A DNA stretch of 41,118 nucleotides from a virus. Position 1 is the first letter of the stretch, and each line of letters starts with the position of its first letter. This document shows positions 21,502-29,141 of the stretch, in pieces. The DNA lies in the IMG/VR virus record IMGVR_UViG_3300042868_012832, positions 1 through 41,118 of that record; one strand, written 5' to 3'. The notes under the pieces are model-generated. The model did no database searches. It was not told the origin of the DNA and saw only the letters and a list, made by a program, of their open reading frames with translations. The position numbers and the translations under genes are program-made.

Positions 21502-21720
21502 TTATAATTTCATCCTATTAATTAATTGAATATATGAGTTCATATCTAATTTTTCAGATAGGTATTTTATTATTATTTCTTTATTATTATATTCTTTTGG
21601 TTTATTTAAAAATTCAAAAACTATTTCTAGAAATAAATCCTTTTCAATGTCGCTTTCTTTACAATAAACCATAAAATCACCAAATGATGGGATAAAAGTA
21701 TTAATATCAGTCATATTCAT
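21502..21720 (-). CDS. Small unknown protein inside the split clpC locus
   Basis: 72 residues (MNMTDINTFIPSFGDFMVYC), acidic and helical with no recognised family. It is preceded by a good host-type promoter located in the end of the endonuclease gene, which would also transcribe the next gene and the C-half of clpC. Confidence 0.6.
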   Translation of the reverse strand: MNMTDINTFIPSFGDFMVYCKESDIEKDLFLEIVFEFLNKPKEYNNKEIIIKYLSEKLDMNSYIQLINRMKL

Positions 21721-21728
21721 ATTTTTTA

Positions 21729-21759
21729 CAAAGGTACTACTTTTTATTTAGAAAATCAA
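21729..21759 (-). promoter_or_regulatory. Bacteroidota-type host promoter (minus)
   Basis: On the minus strand TTG at 21759-21757, 20 bp spacer, TACCTTTG at 21736-21729; ATG at 21720. It gives the downstream half of the split clpC its own promoter. Confidence 0.75.
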
Positions 21760-22957
21760 TACATCTATCTATTATTTCTTCTTTATTACCCCACCTATAT
21801 TCTGAATCCCATATTACCAACACTTCAAAGCCTTCTTCAATTGCAACATCTAGTTTTCTTTTATCTTTATCCCACATTTCTTGTGCTGTTATATTTTTCC
21901 TAAATGGGTGTGGGTTATCCAAACTATTATATTTCTTTGGGTTCCCATGATACATATCACCATGAAACTCAATTATTTTTTTATTTTTGACATCAGTAAA
22001 ATCATATAACCAAACACCACCTTCTTTTTTCTCTAATTTGAACTCACTATTGTGTGTTGCGAAATAAACTTTATCTTTATCACTAATATCATATATTTCT
22101 AAAATTTTATAGAACAAATCTTGAGATATTTTAGAATATCCAATAACCATATTACCATTAGTTAATAACGAATTTAACCATTTATTTTGTCTTTCAGTAA
22201 AACGTTTTTTACCATCTTCTTCACCATATTTTTCAACACACTTTTCAAGACTAAAAGTAGTTTGATGTTCTGATACATTTTGTTTTGCCTCTTCTTTTGA
22301 ATAACCTTTATTAATCCAATATTCTATATTGGATGGTATTAATCTTTTTTCAAAATCAACTTGTTTTGCAGCTTCAGTTTGGTTTTTTCTAATTATATCT
22401 TTTGACTCATTTTCACTATAACCTTTATTAACCCAAAAATCAATATTTGTTGGTGTTAAACAAATACGTTTTATTTCTTCTTCGCTGTAACCTTTTTCAA
22501 TTAACATTTTTTTAGATTTACCATGATAAGTTTTAACACATTTAGAAGATTTTTTTTGTTGGTTAGATATTTCTAATTCAGCTTCTTCAACTGAAAAACC
22601 TTTGTTTAACCAATACTCAACACATAAACGATTTCTTTGTTTTAATTCTTTATTACGTTTACACAATTCAACTAAAGCGTCTACTTCATCCCAACCACGT
22701 TCAATCCAATATTCTAATTCACCATACTTTTTAGTTTTAAAATTATAATTTTTAACCAACCAACCGCGCATTAACGATAACGAAACAACACCCTCTTGTT
22801 CTTGTAATTTAATCATTAATGATTCCATTTCTCTTTTTATTGTTTCATTATCGTAGCGTATGTTTTTATCTAGTTTTAAAACATGGTCTTTAAAGGTTTC
22901 TAAATTTGGAAACACTTCATTTACTTCTTTAATTCCTTTACTTGTTTTTATCTTCAT
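21737..22957 (-). CDS. Vsr-like homing endonuclease within the split clpC
   Basis: 406 residues. The C-terminal 130 residues have the Vsr/PD-(D/E)XK look: DFTDVKNKKIIEFHGDMYHG, then AQEMWDKDKRKLDVAIEEGF and EVLVIWDSEYR. Vsr-like endonucleases of this kind are known to sit between halves of split-intein genes in phages. The centre carries about five copies of a repeat of the form YWxNKGYSxEEA (for example EYWLNKGFSVEEAE, DFWVNKGYSENES, EYWINKGYSKEEAK), probably DNA-recognition modules, and CVEKYGEEDGKKRF. It presumably cuts clpC alleles lacking the element. Promoter-like motif ATATTTATTA at 22980-22971. Confidence 0.8.
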   Translation of the reverse strand: MKIKTSKGIKEVNEVFPNLETFKDHVLKLDKNIRYDNETIKREMESLMIKLQEQEGVVSLSLMRGWLVKNYNFKTKKYGELEYWIERGWDEVDALVELCKRNKELKQRNRLCVEYWLNKGFSVEEAELEISNQQKKSSKCVKTYHGKSKKMLIEKGYSEEEIKRICLTPTNIDFWVNKGYSENESKDIIRKNQTEAAKQVDFEKRLIPSNIEYWINKGYSKEEAKQNVSEHQTTFSLEKCVEKYGEEDGKKRFTERQNKWLNSLLTNGNMVIGYSKISQDLFYKILEIYDISDKDKVYFATHNSEFKLEKKEGGVWLYDFTDVKNKKIIEFHGDMYHGNPKKYNSLDNPHPFRKNITAQEMWDKDKRKLDVAIEEGFEVLVIWDSEYRWGNKEEIIDRCIDFLNKK

Positions 22958-22970
22958 GATATCTATTTTA

Positions 22971-22980
22971 TAATAAATAT
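22971..22980 (-). promoter_or_regulatory. Proposed phage late promoter ATATTTATTA (minus)
   Basis: 13 nt upstream of the start at 22957, so the endonuclease may be expressed late, unlike the clpC halves. Confidence 0.45.
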
Positions 22981-23003
22981 CATGAAGTTTTAAAAAGTTA
23001 GGA

Positions 23004-24806
23004 CTAATTGGTGTCGGGTACGATATTTTTTATATTTATAGTTTTAATATCACCAGTTACTTTATTTCTAACAATTATTTCTGTATCACCACAAATACAT
23101 TTACCAACACCAGTAGGTCCTAGGAAAATAAACGAACCAACTGGTTTGTTTTTATCTTTGATTCCAATTCTATTTCTTTTTATCGCCTTAACAACTTTAA
23201 TTACAGCGTCATCTTGACCAATTACTTTTCCGCTCAACTCCTTGTCCATGTTCATAAGACGTTTACTTTCTTGGGTTGAGATTTTGTTAAGTGGGATACC
23301 AGTCATCATAGAAACAACTTCTGAAATTAGTTCAACACCAACTTCTGTAATGTTTGTATCTAAACTTTCTTGCCAATCATGTGTTGCTTTTTCAAGCTTA
23401 TCGGTCACTTCTTTTTCCCTATCTCTCAACTTAGCTGCCTCTTCATATAATTGTTTTTTAACAACATCTACTTTTTGCTCGTTAATCAATCTTTTTTGTT
23501 CCTCTAAGTCTTTGATTGCTTCTGGTTTTTCAACTGAAATATTTGTAGTAGCACCAGCTTCATCTAACACATCAATAGCTTTATCTGGCATGGCTCTATC
23601 CATAATATATCTTGCAGATAATTTGACACATTCTTCGATGGCTTCTTCGGTATATTTTACTTTGTGGTGAGCTTCATACTTTTCTTTGATGTTCATCAAA
23701 ATAACTTTTGTTTGTTCAAGTGTTGGTTCTTCAACAAGGACTTGTTGAAAACGTCTGGTCAATGCACCGTCTTTTTCAATATTCTCGCGATATTCATCAA
23801 GGGTTGTTGCACCAATGATTTGAATTTCTCCTCTGGCTAGAGCTGGTTTGAAGATATTTGAAGCATCCAACGAACCACTTGAATTACCAGCACCAACAAT
23901 TGTATGTAATTCATCAATGAACAACACAATATCTGTATTGGTTTTACATTCTTCTAAAATAGCTTTCATTCTTTCTTCAAATTGGCCACGGTATTTAGTT
24001 CCAGCGACGATTGAAGCTAGGTCTAACATATATATTTTTTTACCAGTAAGCGTTCTAGGTGCGTTGCCGTCAGATATCAATTGTGCAAGACCTTCGACGA
24101 TGGCTGTTTTACCAACTCCTGGTTCTCCAATAAGCACTGGGTTGTTTTTCTTTCTTCTAGATAAAATCTGAGATATTCTTTTAATCTCATTTTCTCTACC
24201 AACTACTGGGTCAATTTGACCATTTTCAACTGCTTTAGAAATGTCTCTACAGAAATTATCCAATACTGGTGTTTTTGTTTTTGAATCTTTGTTTTTTGGT
24301 TTTCTAAAAGATTCGTTTTCATCATTTTCATCATTATTGAAAACGCTGTTTTTGTGTTCGAATTTATCCATGTTTTTTACTGTTTTTAAAAATTTGAGGT
24401 ATGTAATACCTAATTCAGTTAATAGATTAACTATCGGTAATTTTGAATCTAGAATACTTAACATCACGTGTGACGCATCTATTTTTTTATCATCTAACTT
24501 TTCACAATGTTTATCCAAGTTTTTTATAATAACTTTCATCTCATCCGAAAAAGGTAAATTTTTTCTATTGTTGTAACCAGTTCTAGGTGTTAGGTCACTT
24601 TTTCTAGTAAAATCAGATACTTTATCATATAGCTCAAAAGTATCAATGCCCATCAACACCAACGCTTGAACACATTCGTTATCGTTATCTATCATCATAG
24701 ACATAATAACGTGTTCTGGTTTTATTCTATTATCGTCATGTTCTTTAGCTTCTCTTATAGCTTGATTCATAATCATTTTAACTTTTGGGTCTATAGGTTT
24801 GTCCAT
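23004..24806 (-). CDS. clpC: N-terminal part of ClpC-type ATPase fused to a short split-intein N-half
   Basis: 600 residues. The Clp N-domain (about 1-145) is followed by an acidic linker, the first AAA+ domain (GEPGVGKT at 227-234, VLFIDELHTIVGAG, arginine finger region GALTRRFQ), a short UVR-type middle region (YEEAAKLRDREKE) that points to ClpC rather than ClpB, and the start of the second AAA+ up to GPTGVGK. From residue 570 comes a 31-residue intein N-part (CICGDTEIIV to PDTN) and the stop. It is unusually short for an intein N-half. A host-type promoter implies early expression. The unfoldase could remodel or degrade host proteins with ClpP. Confidence 0.9.
   Translation of the reverse strand: MDKPIDPKVKMIMNQAIREAKEHDDNRIKPEHVIMSMMIDNDNECVQALVLMGIDTFELYDKVSDFTRKSDLTPRTGYNNRKNLPFSDEMKVIIKNLDKHCEKLDDKKIDASHVMLSILDSKLPIVNLLTELGITYLKFLKTVKNMDKFEHKNSVFNNDENDENESFRKPKNKDSKTKTPVLDNFCRDISKAVENGQIDPVVGRENEIKRISQILSRRKKNNPVLIGEPGVGKTAIVEGLAQLISDGNAPRTLTGKKIYMLDLASIVAGTKYRGQFEERMKAILEECKTNTDIVLFIDELHTIVGAGNSSGSLDASNIFKPALARGEIQIIGATTLDEYRENIEKDGALTRRFQQVLVEEPTLEQTKVILMNIKEKYEAHHKVKYTEEAIEECVKLSARYIMDRAMPDKAIDVLDEAGATTNISVEKPEAIKDLEEQKRLINEQKVDVVKKQLYEEAAKLRDREKEVTDKLEKATHDWQESLDTNITEVGVELISEVVSMMTGIPLNKISTQESKRLMNMDKELSGKVIGQDDAVIKVVKAIKRNRIGIKDKNKPVGSFIFLGPTGVGKCICGDTEIIVRNKVTGDIKTINIKNIVPDTN
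23007..23099 (-). other. N-terminal fragment of a split intein in clpC (31 residues)
   Basis: Starts at the catalytic Cys immediately after GPTGVGK and ends PDTN. It holds only block A (CICGDTEIIV). Such short N-halves are known from atypically split inteins. Confidence 0.85.
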
Positions 24807-24824
24807 GTATTTAAAATCTTTTTT

Positions 24825-24855
24825 GCAAATATACTAATTTATTTTTAAAAAGCAA
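24825..24855 (-). promoter_or_regulatory. Bacteroidota-type host promoter for clpC (minus)
   Basis: TTG at 24855-24853, 19 bp spacer, TATATTTGC at 24833-24825 on the minus strand; ATG at 24806. Confidence 0.8.
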
Positions 24856-24857
24856 TA

Positions 24858-24888
24858 TTGATTTTTATTATTATTATTAGTATATTTG
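24858..24888 (+). promoter_or_regulatory. Bacteroidota-type host promoter for the thyA operon
   Basis: TTG at 24858-24860, 20 bp spacer, TATATTTG at 24881-24888. The -33 elements of this and the clpC promoter are 2 bp apart, back to back. Confidence 0.8.
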
Positions 24889-24901
24889 TATAAAATAAAA
24901 T

Positions 24902-25123
24902 ATGATACCCACAGCACCTAAATTTGGTAAAGTTGAATTATTGATGAAGACTGGTGGTAATTCTAGGACCTTAGAAACATTTGATGATTGTGGTCTTATG
25001 ATTACTGGTGATTATATAATCGTTATTCTAGATGAAAAGGATGATATAAATAACACTCTAACTAGTACTGGTAATATTTTCAACCTAAAAGACATTGTGT
25101 CTTACAAAACTCACGCAAAATAA
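24902..25123 (+). CDS. Small protein of unknown function
   Basis: 73 residues (MIPTAPKFGKVELLMKTGGN). Beta-rich with GDYIIVILDEKDD; no recognised family. First gene of an operon that ends with thymidylate synthase. Confidence 0.65.
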   Translation: MIPTAPKFGKVELLMKTGGNSRTLETFDDCGLMITGDYIIVILDEKDDINNTLTSTGNIFNLKDIVSYKTHAK

Positions 25124-25145
25124 CAATTATTTAATAAAAACGACT

Positions 25146-25613
25146 ATGCTTTTAAAAAAACAAGAAAAAGACAACGTAACCAAGGCTATCTACGCCTCTT
25201 CTAACATTTGCGCATCAGCTTATGACAGAACATCAAAAAACCTAACAATCATCTTTAACCATGGTGGTCAATACAGATATTTAAACGTTTCTGAAACAGA
25301 TTACACTCGTTTTGAGTTATCAGATAGCCAAGGGGCTGTACTTAATTCTCATATTAAAAAACACGACTTTGAGAAATTAGACAAAGTTGACCCTAGTTTA
25401 ATTTTACTTGAAGTAACGGAACTTAAAGAAGCGGATAAAAAAATTAAAATTGATTATCACGCTAAAGATATGGTTGTAAAAATGCAAGCAGTAATAAACT
25501 ATTACGAAACAACCGATAGTATTGACCCAGCTTTGTATACTAAAATGAAGTCAGCTATGGATGAGTATGATAAAATAACGGCTTCCGCTGGTGCCAGTGT
25601 GGTAACTGATTAA
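25146..25613 (+). CDS. KTSC-domain protein
   Basis: 155 residues from the ATG at 25146 (MLLKKQEKDN); an in-frame ATG at 25095 lies inside the preceding gene. Residues about 15-75 fit the KTSC domain: SSNICASAYDRTSKNLTIIF, GGQYRYLNV, a tyrosine and SDSQGAVLNSHIK. KTSC is a small domain of unclear function often found in phage proteins and next to RNA or nucleotide enzymes. The C-terminus is helical and charged. Confidence 0.7.
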   Translation: MLLKKQEKDNVTKAIYASSNICASAYDRTSKNLTIIFNHGGQYRYLNVSETDYTRFELSDSQGAVLNSHIKKHDFEKLDKVDPSLILLEVTELKEADKKIKIDYHAKDMVVKMQAVINYYETTDSIDPALYTKMKSAMDEYDKITASAGASVVTD

Positions 25614-25615
25614 TT

Positions 25616-26041
25616 ATGTTAATTACAAACAAAACAACAATAAAGGACGTCGAAGGATGTCCTTTTATTGGTGTTGTTGACATGCCGATGTTTATGCATT
25701 GTGAAATGGATGAAGTTAGTATTTATGACCCTTTTTCATTTGAAAAACATTGTAAGGTAGTTATGAAAACTAGAACTATAGATATCAGAGTGTTTAGAGG
25801 AAACTATAGAGATTTGGTTGAAAACACTAGATGTAAAGGTGGTATGGTTTATTTTTACCCAACAATTGATGGTTATCTGGTACATAAAGGTCCAGAAGGT
25901 GAATATGTGCGTATGGCACAAGTTAAACTAACCAACTATCATTTTAACCAAAAGGTTTATGAGTCAGTTAGAAAAGTTTCTGAACCAGATGTTATTGAAA
26001 TACCGCAAAAAAATTACAAATATATTTTAATTAGAAAATAA
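25616..26041 (+). CDS. Protein of unknown function
   Basis: 141 residues. Basic, beta-rich, with KGGMVYFYPTIDGYLVHKG and PQKNYKYILIRK. Starts 2 nt after the KTSC gene; its stop overlaps the next start (TAATG). Not recognised. Confidence 0.7.
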   Translation: MLITNKTTIKDVEGCPFIGVVDMPMFMHCEMDEVSIYDPFSFEKHCKVVMKTRTIDIRVFRGNYRDLVENTRCKGGMVYFYPTIDGYLVHKGPEGEYVRMAQVKLTNYHFNQKVYESVRKVSEPDVIEIPQKNYKYILIRK

Positions 26042-26322
26042 TGAAAAACGAAGACTACAAAAAATTAGGTTTGCTAAACTTTGAAGGTGATGTACTTAAA
26101 GCATATCACGTTCCCATAACTAAGACTTTCTTAATTGTTGATGACCATGGTCATATTGTGGAATCATGTACCAAAAAAGAGTTGATTGAGTTTTTAGATG
26201 GAAAGAAAGAAATCACAACTAGCTACGGTAGAACCTACAATTTCAGCAAAGAGCATGAAAACGCTAAACCAAGTCAAGAAAAAATTGACGAGTATTTAAA
26301 ATTACAACCAGATGCCGAATAA
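26041..26322 (+). CDS. Small protein of unknown function
   Basis: 93 residues ([20 protein letters not shown]). [20 protein letters not shown] suggests a small beta domain. The end overlaps thyA by 11 nt, so translation is coupled. Confidence 0.7.
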   Translation: MKNEDYKKLGLLNFEGDVLKAYHVPITKTFLIVDDHGHIVESCTKKELIEFLDGKKEITTSYGRTYNFSKEHENAKPSQEKIDEYLKLQPDAE

Positions 26323-28261
26323 TTTAGATAAACAATACATAGACTTATTAAAAGACATTTTAGAAAACGGTACTAAAAAAGGTGACCGTACTGGAACAGG
26401 AACAATTTCAGTATTCGGAAGACAAATACGTCACAATATGAAAGATGGTTTTCCACTTCTTACAACTAAGAAGATGCCATTCAAAACAATCGTAACAGAA
26501 TTGTTATATTTTCTTAGAGGAGAAACCAGTATTGAGTTTTTAGTTAACAATAACTGTAATATTTGGAACGGTGATTTAAGTAAACACCATAATGTCAATG
26601 TTAACAAGTATAAAGAGTTATGTGATTTAGATTCAAATTTATATGAAGGCGGTGCTTTATACCCACATCAATGGAGAAATTTTGGTTCGAAAAAATACAA
26701 TAGAAAAAGAATAACAACACCATTTAAAACATATTTTTTAAAAGAATCACCTAATACAAATTCAAAGGATAATAATGTAGGTAAAATATTTGATACTGAA
26801 GAGTATGGTTCATATATAGTATTAGATTCAATCAAAAAAGGTGTTAGAAATGAAACATATTATAAAATTCAGTTTGTAGAAACAAATACTGTAAAATTAA
26901 TTAGAAAAGATAAATTAGGTACTAATGTTACTGACCCATATAAAGCTAGTAAAAATGGTGTTGCTTGTATGGGTGAATACAAGAAATACAATACTTTAGA
27001 TATTGAAAAATTAAAAAATATTTGGAACGGTATGGTAAGTAGGTGTTATAACCCATCAAACGATAATTACCAATATTATGGTGGTAAAGGTGTTTATGTT
27101 GAAAACAGATGGTTATGTTTTGAATATTTTTTATCTGATATTAATAAAATTAAAAATTGGGATAATAAATTAAACAATTGGGATGAATATGAATTAGATA
27201 AAGATATTTATGGTGATGGGTTTAAATATGGTTTAGAATCGTGTTGTTGGGTTAGTAAATCAGATAATTTAAAAAAATCTAAAGAGAAGTTTATGTATTT
27301 AGTTAGTAATGGTACTGATAGTTATGAATTTATTAACCATGTTGATTTTATGACTAAATTTAAAGTAAATAATCAAGGTAATTTTGCTTCAATGTTAAGG
27401 GGTGATAGACCAAATTGTGAAGGTTGGTTTTTAATTAAAAAAGAAAAGATAAGTGACGGTATTGACCAAATTAAAGAATTGATTGAAACTTTAAAAACAA
27501 ATCCAGATTCTAGAAGAATGTTAGTGACAGCTTGGAACCCATCACAATTACATGACTTATGTTTACCAGCTTGTCATTACGGTTTTCAAGTTTATACGAG
27601 AGAGTTAAGTTTGAATGAAAGATATGACTATGGTCTTAACGTACTTGGTTATGAAGGTTTATTAGATTATGGTCATTCACAAAATGATGATGATAAAATT
27701 TTAGAATTTTTAGATTACTGGGAAGTTCCTAAACGAGCAATCTCTTTAATGTGGAATCAACGCAGCTGCGATTTATTTTTAGGAATTCCATTCAACATTG
27801 CTTCTTATGGATTGTTATTAGAAATCATAGCTAAAGAAGTTAATATGGTTCCAGATGAATTGATTGGTAATTTAGGTGATGTTCATTTGTATTCAAATCA
27901 TATTGAACAAGCAAAAGAACAGATTGGGAGAGAGATGAGTGATGAAGAGATAATTGAATACTACTATAAAAACATAGATACTAAAACTAAATGGAAAAAA
28001 TTAGATAATAAGTATTTCTACTACTCAGAAGAAAATGATATGTGGTTTGAACATTCAACAAGTGATATTTACTTTGGTATGAGACCACATTGTCCTAAAC
28101 GAACAAGAGAACCTTTTCCGTTACCTAAATTAGCATTTAACCCTATATTCTTAGCCAACCTAGAACATAAAGGATTTGACGAGGCGATAAACGGTCAAGT
28201 TAATTTTGAGTTAGAAAATTATCAATCACACCCAACAATTAAAGCACCGTTGTCCAACTAG
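26312..28261 (+). CDS. thyA: Thymidylate synthase with an in-frame HNH endonuclease insertion
   Basis: 649 residues against the usual 264-290. ThyA parts are complete: [49 protein letters not shown], then after the insertion [20 protein letters not shown], the catalytic cysteine in LPACHYGFQ (C421), [35 protein letters not shown] and SHPTIKAP near the end. About 255 residues (26687-27451) sit between RNFG and SDGIDQI. Two smaller phage-type insertions (around [13 protein letters not shown] and [12 protein letters not shown]) add the rest. It makes dTMP from dUMP with methylene-tetrahydrofolate. Last gene of the early-type operon. Confidence 0.92.
   Translation: MPNNLDKQYIDLLKDILENGTKKGDRTGTGTISVFGRQIRHNMKDGFPLLTTKKMPFKTIVTELLYFLRGETSIEFLVNNNCNIWNGDLSKHHNVNVNKYKELCDLDSNLYEGGALYPHQWRNFGSKKYNRKRITTPFKTYFLKESPNTNSKDNNVGKIFDTEEYGSYIVLDSIKKGVRNETYYKIQFVETNTVKLIRKDKLGTNVTDPYKASKNGVACMGEYKKYNTLDIEKLKNIWNGMVSRCYNPSNDNYQYYGGKGVYVENRWLCFEYFLSDINKIKNWDNKLNNWDEYELDKDIYGDGFKYGLESCCWVSKSDNLKKSKEKFMYLVSNGTDSYEFINHVDFMTKFKVNNQGNFASMLRGDRPNCEGWFLIKKEKISDGIDQIKELIETLKTNPDSRRMLVTAWNPSQLHDLCLPACHYGFQVYTRELSLNERYDYGLNVLGYEGLLDYGHSQNDDDKILEFLDYWEVPKRAISLMWNQRSCDLFLGIPFNIASYGLLLEIIAKEVNMVPDELIGNLGDVHLYSNHIEQAKEQIGREMSDEEIIEYYYKNIDTKTKWKKLDNKYFYYSEENDMWFEHSTSDIYFGMRPHCPKRTREPFPLPKLAFNPIFLANLEHKGFDEAINGQVNFELENYQSHPTIKAPLSN
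26687..27451 (+). mobile_element. HNH-type homing endonuclease domain inserted in thyA
   Basis: Contains [28 protein letters not shown]-like sequence ([20 protein letters not shown]), [18 protein letters not shown] and [13 protein letters not shown], the usual order of HNH-like phage homing endonucleases. No intein splice motifs (no terminal HN) and no stop codon. Edges are approximate. Confidence 0.7.
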
Positions 28262-28265
28262 CGTG

Positions 28266-28275
28266 ATATTTATTA
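28266..28275 (+). promoter_or_regulatory. Proposed phage late promoter ATATTTATTA (plus)
   Basis: 13 nt upstream of the ATG at 28289; first gene of the virion region. Confidence 0.5.
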
Positions 28276-28288
28276 ATAAAATATTATT

Positions 28289-28795
28289 ATGTTTGACGCG
28301 ATTAAAAATCTTAAACCAGCACATAGATTCCAAGCTTTTTTGTTTGTTGTAATCTTATCTACGTTAACTTCTATCACAACAGCTTATATGTCTACAGATG
28401 ATTGTAGTGGTATGGCTAATCAGTATAACACACTTATTAAAAACTATACTGAAACGTTATCATTGAACAATCAATTGGTTGTTGATAATAACCAAAAACA
28501 AAAAGATTTTATTTTGATTAAAAAAATGCTTGATAGTTTGGCCAATATCGGTCCCGAAATCTCAAAAAAGACCACCGTAAAAAATAATAAGGTAAATCAA
28601 ATTGTTTATAATGACCAAGGAAGTGGTAGTAACGGTGTAACTTTAGATACCATGGTGGTATCATCACCATTGGAAGTTAGACAAATAGATGACAATAAAA
28701 TAATAACAACTGAAACCACTGTAACCAAAATAAGCGATAAACAAAAAGATATTCTCGGTAAAGTATATGAAGTCGTAAAAAAACACGAAAAATAA
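28289..28795 (+). CDS. Membrane-anchored protein with charged outer domain
   Basis: 168 residues. One hydrophobic segment at about 14-34 (FQAFLFVVILSTLTSITTAY) preceded by basic residues suggests an N-terminal inner-membrane anchor with the rest in the periplasm. The following region (NQYNTLIKNYTETLSLNNQL) is helical and likely coiled coil. This plan fits an inner-membrane spanin of a lysis system, but no partner outer-membrane lipoprotein gene is evident beside it, so the role is open. Followed by a terminator. Confidence 0.65.
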   Translation: MFDAIKNLKPAHRFQAFLFVVILSTLTSITTAYMSTDDCSGMANQYNTLIKNYTETLSLNNQLVVDNNQKQKDFILIKKMLDSLANIGPEISKKTTVKNNKVNQIVYNDQGSGSNGVTLDTMVVSSPLEVRQIDDNKIITTETTVTKISDKQKDILGKVYEVVKKHEK

Positions 28796-28801
28796 TAAAT
28801 T

Positions 28802-28828
28802 AAAAGCGTCCTCGGATGCTTTTTTTTG
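28802..28828 (+). terminator. Rho-independent terminator
   Basis: AAAAGCGTCC paired with GGATGCTTTT (one wobble) followed by T residues, 6 nt after the stop. Confidence 0.8.
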
Positions 28829-28837
28829 TTTTTGGTA

Positions 28838-28847
28838 ATATTTATAA
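28838..28847 (+). promoter_or_regulatory. Proposed phage late promoter ATATTTATAA (plus)
   Basis: 15 nt upstream of the ATG at 28863. The overlapping TATAAATA also matches the T4 late-promoter core. Confidence 0.5.
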
Positions 28848-28862
28848 ATAAAAAGAAAAACT

Positions 28863-29105
28863 ATGCCAAGAAATAATGATGTAAATAGCATAATAGTATT
28901 AGCTCAATCACCAAATTTGACAGCACATACTTACACTAGTATTTATGGTGGCACATCTGGATGTACTGCAACAATTAATGGTGTTGTTGTTAACATTGGC
29001 GCCGCTTCTTCAATAGATATAACGATTAGAACTATTAGTAACGGAACTGGTTGTTATTTACTAGGTGAAAATAAAGATGTATATTTAGGCTCACCTAATT
29101 TATAA
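28863..29105 (+). CDS. Small probable virion protein
   Basis: 80 residues of beta-type sequence: SIIVLAQSPNLTAHTYTSIY, GGTSGCTATINGVVVNIGAA, SSIDITIRTIS and GCYLLGENKD. Proteins of this size and pattern occur next to virion genes in T4-like aquatic phages. Two cysteines. Role unknown; possibly a head or tail decoration. Confidence 0.65.
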   Translation: MPRNNDVNSIIVLAQSPNLTAHTYTSIYGGTSGCTATINGVVVNIGAASSIDITIRTISNGTGCYLLGENKDVYLGSPNL

Positions 29106-29141
29106 TAATCACAAAAATAAAATAAAGAAATAAATAAAACT

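Noticed and set aside
26687-27451. Reading the thyA insertion as an intein
   Set aside because: No catalytic Cys/Ser block A, no block B TxxH, no terminal HN; the content is an HNH endonuclease only.
26687-27451. Reading the thyA insertion as a group I intron like T4 td
   Set aside because: It is open in frame across its full length with little room for a catalytic RNA core, and its position differs from the td intron.
28289-28795. Firm assignment as a spanin or holin
   Set aside because: Only a single membrane segment and coiled-coil region are visible; no partner lysis gene nearby.
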